Of a stretch of 64,000 nt of DNA, positions 62,101 to 64,000 are shown one piece after another. The translations under genes and the position numbers were made by a program. The DNA is from Prorocentrum cordatum. Its lineage: Eukaryota; Sar; Dinophyceae; Prorocentrales; Prorocentraceae. Below the pieces are notes generated by a model. That model made no database searches. It was not told the DNA's origin and was given only the letters and a program-made list of their open reading frames with translations. How positions within the stretch are numbered: the first letter of the stretch is position 1; each line of letters starts with the position of its first letter. Where the stretch lies: assembly GCA_963575745.1 (NCBI GenBank), contig CAUYUJ010003016.1:1-64000 (forward strand), given 5' to 3'.

Positions 62101-63983
62101 TCGTCGTCCGCGGACCCAGCGGCTGGCGCCGCGTCTGCGGGTGACCCCGCTTCTTTGCTGGATCCTGCGGGTGACCCCGCCTCTTTATGGAATCGGCGGT
62201 TCCATTCCTTGAGGCGATGGTCATTGGGAAGCTGTACCCAATTTTCCCTGACGATGTTGGCCACCTCTTCGGTCATAGGGACGCGATCGGCTTCGGTGAT
62301 GCGCTTTCCTCCTCCAGGGACCTCCTTGTTAGGATCATGGACGTTGCCAGCGTCATCTCCATGAGACCAATTCCACGGGGTCTCACCGTGATGAGGACTC
62401 CTGGAGGGGCGGTCCATCGGACAACTGCGCATGTGACCTTTGAAGGGCTCGCACTGACATACTTGTTTCCTGTATGTCTTGCGATCGTTGATGATCTCCT
62501 GTTTCTTAGCCCTTTTGTCCCAAGCCTCTGGCGTTTTGGTCTTGCCACCCTTGGTACGTATTATCACGCCAGTTTCGTCCCTTTTGGTGCAGTACTCCTT
62601 AGAGTACCAGTGGCGGATCACGTCCATCGAATAGCCGGGGTACCAGTTGATGTACCAATCCGGCACATGCTGAGCGGATACTCCAACGGAGTGCTCAGTA
62701 CTGTATGGATAGCCCGATGCATCATGTGTAGGGCGTCTGGGAGCTGAACGGCTCCTCCTGCGGGCTGGCCCCGCTGACGCACTACCACGTTCCATTGGCC
62801 TTTGATCGTCATGCTCTGAGTCTCGGGGAGGCGACGGTCGTCTGTCCCTCTTGGCGTAGCGCATGTCCTCCGAGTCCTCTGAGCTGTCCTGGACCATGAA
62901 CACGTGTTGATACGGGCTTCGGAAGTACCCGATGTCGTTTAACTGCTCCATCGTGAGGTCGTTAAGGTCTATTTGATCACAACCTTGCATAAATACATCC
63001 ATAGACCAAGCGGGTGGCCCCGCTGTTGCGGCTGGCGTCACTTCGGCGGGTGACCCCGCTAGAGCCTGGAGTGCTGTCAGCATCTGAGGTGCCGACATGT
63101 CCGAATCCAGGTATGGACGCAGCCGTGCAGCCCCTGGGCGCGACAGCAGGTCGTTCATGGTTATCTGCTGATGTGCTGGCGCACTCAGGAGTCGGATTGC
63201 TTCAGCGACCTGCTCTTGGAGCATGTCCTTATAGTCATCTTCCGCCTCTTCGGAGTCAGAGTACGCGGGATGGCCCCGCATTTCGTCATCAGCGTCTCCC
63301 GCCTCCGAACCAGCTCGCGAAAGGTCTGGCAGCAACGGCGTGCCAATCACCTGCGGTGCCAGCGCGGCGGTGAGCTCTTCCTCGGTCGCCGGGACGGTCT
63401 CAGCTTCGGAGACCTCGTCGCCGGCGGGTGGCCCCGCTGGAAGACCGAACCAAGCATTGAACGCGACCTCGTCGACCTCGTCCCAGCCGTGGAACTCGTC
63501 GAAGAGGGTCACTGCGTAGTCTTCCAGGGCTACGGTTGCTTCAGCGTAGCGGGCCATCACGTAATACGTGGAGGAGCCCGCAGCGGGAGCCGCTTCTGGA
63601 TTGACGTAAAACTCGTAGTCAATGTAGTCTATGTCATCCATAAAAGAATTTTGAGCCAAATGCACGGATCCCTTTCCTTTCCCCTTCGGGCATTGATCGC
63701 GCAAATGCTCTGTGCTACCGCATGTATGACACTTCATAGTATTGCCAGAAGCGTCCCTAGGGTTGCCCCTCCGCCCTTTTCCCTTACCGGAGGTCCGCCT
63801 GTGACCCCGACCTTTGCCTCCGATAAGAACTTCTTCAAAGGCTATATCAGTTAAGGACGTGAGGAAAGCAGTAATACCCCTACCATGCATACGGCGTCTG
63901 CGACCCCCTTTGCCACGACCCTTTCCATATCGTTTGAAATGTCGGCGTACTGCACGTCTCACTTTTCTGACTGGTTTCTTCAT
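59169..63983 (-). CDS. copia gag-like protein with Tpt1/KptA-type RNA 2'-phosphotransferase domain
   Basis: 1,604 residues from the first Met; the frame is open to the window edge, so the N-terminus may be incomplete. Residues 1-40 are strongly basic; 83-96 is a CCHC knuckle (CHTCGSTEHLRDQC). Acidic and Ala/Gly/Pro-rich linkers (many AGPPA units from the hairpins) follow. About 1,055-1,315 matches both lobes of Tpt1/KptA in order: STALRHSPYW (R1068, H1069), DGWVVVDDLL, QKGRLQMK, YFIRATNGHSSPG (R1177, H1182), VYFIHGTQWEYVKDILANGL (H1212), GRQFVHG (R1241, H1245), SEVLIF, LWRSANDIVMTRG and GRIPPDHI. The Arg-His-Arg-Arg tetrad essential in known Tpt1 enzymes is intact. Those enzymes move a 2'-phosphate from RNA to NAD+. 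Gag role is inferred from the knuckle and position. It ends ahead of the protease frame with a short overlap. Confidence 0.82.
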   Translation of the reverse strand: MKKPVRKVRRAVRRHFKRYGKGRGKGGRRRRMHGRGITAFLTSLTDIAFEEVLIGGKGRGHRRTSGKGKGRRGNPRDASGNTMKCHTCGSTEHLRDQCPKGKGKGSVHLAQNSFMDDIDYIDYEFYVNPEAAPAAGSSTYYVMARYAEATVALEDYAVTLFDEFHGWDEVDEVAFNAWFGLPAGPPAGDEVSEAETVPATEEELTAALAPQVIGTPLLPDLSRAGSEAGDADDEMRGHPAYSDSEEAEDDYKDMLQEQVAEAIRLLSAPAHQQITMNDLLSRPGAARLRPYLDSDMSAPQMLTALQALAGSPAEVTPAATAGPPAWSMDVFMQGCDQIDLNDLTMEQLNDIGYFRSPYQHVFMVQDSSEDSEDMRYAKRDRRPSPPRDSEHDDQRPMERGSASAGPARRRSRSAPRRPTHDASGYPYSTEHSVGVSAQHVPDWYINWYPGYSMDVIRHWYSKEYCTKRDETGVIIRTKGGKTKTPEAWDKRAKKQEIINDRKTYRKQVCQCEPFKGHMRSCPMDRPSRSPHHGETPWNWSHGDDAGNVHDPNKEVPGGGKRITEADRVPMTEEVANIVRENWVQLPNDHRLKEWNRRFHKEAGSPAGSSKEAGSPADAAPAAGSADDDWIAVASAAGSAAGTDHTELNEEWAAEDGSENPFPDGCACWYYSSSAQKWFCTRVIHRHENGKYKLAIKGTADIDQMRQVIHDHGQPEGPPRDPPGPQPGKGSRPPPRPEADSSSSPTPAKRHPSKSPEGTQGRAKARGIAKTDDPEPVDPPGLSVTERRKAFAGPSTPMPPATQGDVKDEARNQPKAAFRGDWTPTLHQPRLAPRPGSARMKAQPKPEAGMRSVRAEAAAKAKEDKGSAGPPAKAAPAAAAGTPAEGTLSREERFRVLKEFGDRQKLTDDAVADQGHPNPGAESSAGAASSAAGSAGPPVKAPPAALAGPPARGQPVMSVLRNIPLGAIEYWQGIEGKGPKRTINPRVTRDDTDRYEVINCPDRRNFECRNDWEREQQTVGNMLRDRPPLRVAQHKAELLKVMERFGMDPTLPREGQMTKVSIWFSTALRHSPYWKDGFSRHFEKISTFDPYDGWVVVDDLLTNWTENDQWKGYREMHEVLIKGRPHTSYVYWVLLNCCEMIDHHGMQKGRLQMKCVEDSMLLPPRFRPKARRPQYFIRATNGHSSPGIHCPESLYKPITTWMKEPDDPVYFIHGTQWEYVKDILANGLSCLAQDNPKRKGGRQFVHGCPYLPGDPRIQSGIRPDSEVLIFCSINKMLSSGFSLWRSANDIVMTRGHDGRIPPDHILQIVSIAKYRVGEAWSNPLAYDKSRRRGQPADRIRTDDYLPLKMCDRTLGVMEDHAMYLKGWTKTDGRPFNLVMTEQDVAPRPYDTQTVLMMNAQEDEVMPEAGPPAGAGTPAVDTSDGSWQQVVTPVATVASPLRPDQQTWVQALNSYLTPADVSGLTDQLYRADPWAVHTGIQDAQQRNLRTPAGPPGVLGPQPQRPPQQAGGARFVPMGGSDGGSPFRTPPSETSENSLWQRLQAIRGNPALAAALQATTPFGTPRGSEGGVAAGTPAERTPAESPAHAGPPADGQQGQTMNVGQPT

Positions 63984-64000
63984 AAAGCGCCTCCAACGGC

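Larger units (their letters stand above)
49450..64000 (-). mobile_element. large copia-type LTR retrotransposon, 5' end outside the window
   Basis: On the minus strand the order is CCHC knuckle and Tpt1-like domain, RING finger and aspartic protease, methyltransferase-like domain, integrase, RT, RNase H. Integrase before RT is the copia (Pseudoviridae) order. At over 14 kb it is far longer than a classical 5-6 kb copia. The 3' border is set only roughly, by the end of compositionally distinct sequence; no LTR pair can be seen because the 5' end lies beyond the window. Coding is nearly intact: one in-frame TGA between the protease and pol parts, one missing base near 51,490 and one TAG at 50,723. 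Short 14-base hairpins are scattered through it. Confidence 0.85.

Noticed and set aside
63640-63680. TTTGGCTCAA on the minus strand, like the end of the dinoflagellate spliced leader
   Set aside because: The match is about 10 bases, lies inside the gag-like ORF after the CCHC knuckle, and lacks the rest of the leader.
1-64000. CRISPR arrays, rRNA genes, bacterial promoters and terminators
   Set aside because: None seen; the tandem arrays lack the repeat-spacer structure and the window is eukaryotic in character.

Overview
The window reads as GC-rich nuclear DNA of a protist, most likely a dinoflagellate. The signs are giant intron-poor retrotransposon polyproteins, a LINE with the long C-terminal extension (zinc finger plus a Rossmann/methyltransferase-like domain) that I associate with dinoflagellates, a copia pol of dinoflagellate type, and long degenerate satellite and microsatellite intergenic DNA. 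The species is not determined. No bacterial operon, rRNA, complete tRNA or CRISPR array was seen. Almost everything codable belongs to nested mobile elements; the only candidate host gene is a short ORF at 77-979 (minus).

Layout. 1-2,264: one hypothetical ORF and simple repeats. 2,365-34,003: one decayed LINE on the plus strand (ORF1-like region, AP-endonuclease, reverse transcriptase, zinc finger, methyltransferase-like tail) split into pieces by three insertions: a 212-bp inverted-repeat (MITE-like) element (5,281-5,492), a 7.4-kb degenerate tyrosine-recombinase (YR) retrotransposon on the minus strand (6,333-13,699), and a 16.2-kb, nearly intact YR retrotransposon on the plus strand (14,542-30,788). 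Both YR elements have the A1-body-B1-A2-B2 split direct repeats typical of PAT/Ngaro-type DIRS-order elements. The large one interrupts a LINE codon boundary so exactly that removing it restores the LINE reading frame. 34,150-36,880: a 1.0-1.4 kb satellite-bearing segment present twice. 36,880-49,450: intergenic DNA with microsatellites, several degenerate tandem families and one decayed minus-strand coding region (about 40,990-42,880). 49,450-64,000: a very large copia-type LTR retrotransposon on the minus strand, running off the right edge.

How the parts work together. The large YR element encodes a membrane/zinc-cluster protein (ORF1), a CCCH-finger Gag-like protein (ORF2) and a 2,928-residue Pol (ORF3: methyltransferase-like, RT, RNase H, second methyltransferase-like region, tyrosine recombinase, hydrophobic tail) in overlapping frames. 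The copia element encodes a CCHC-knuckle protein that contains what looks like a complete Tpt1/KptA RNA 2'-phosphotransferase, then a RING finger plus aspartic protease, then (after an in-frame UGA-CGG) a methyltransferase-like domain, integrase, RT and RNase H. Its coding sequence is studded with 14-base hairpins whose stem pairs covary.

The most novel points are the retrotransposon-borne Tpt1 domain, the covarying hairpin family, the Rossmann/C5-methyltransferase-like domain found in three unrelated retroelement classes in one locus, and the two split-repeat YR elements nested in one LINE. All family calls are by eye from motifs; no database search was run.
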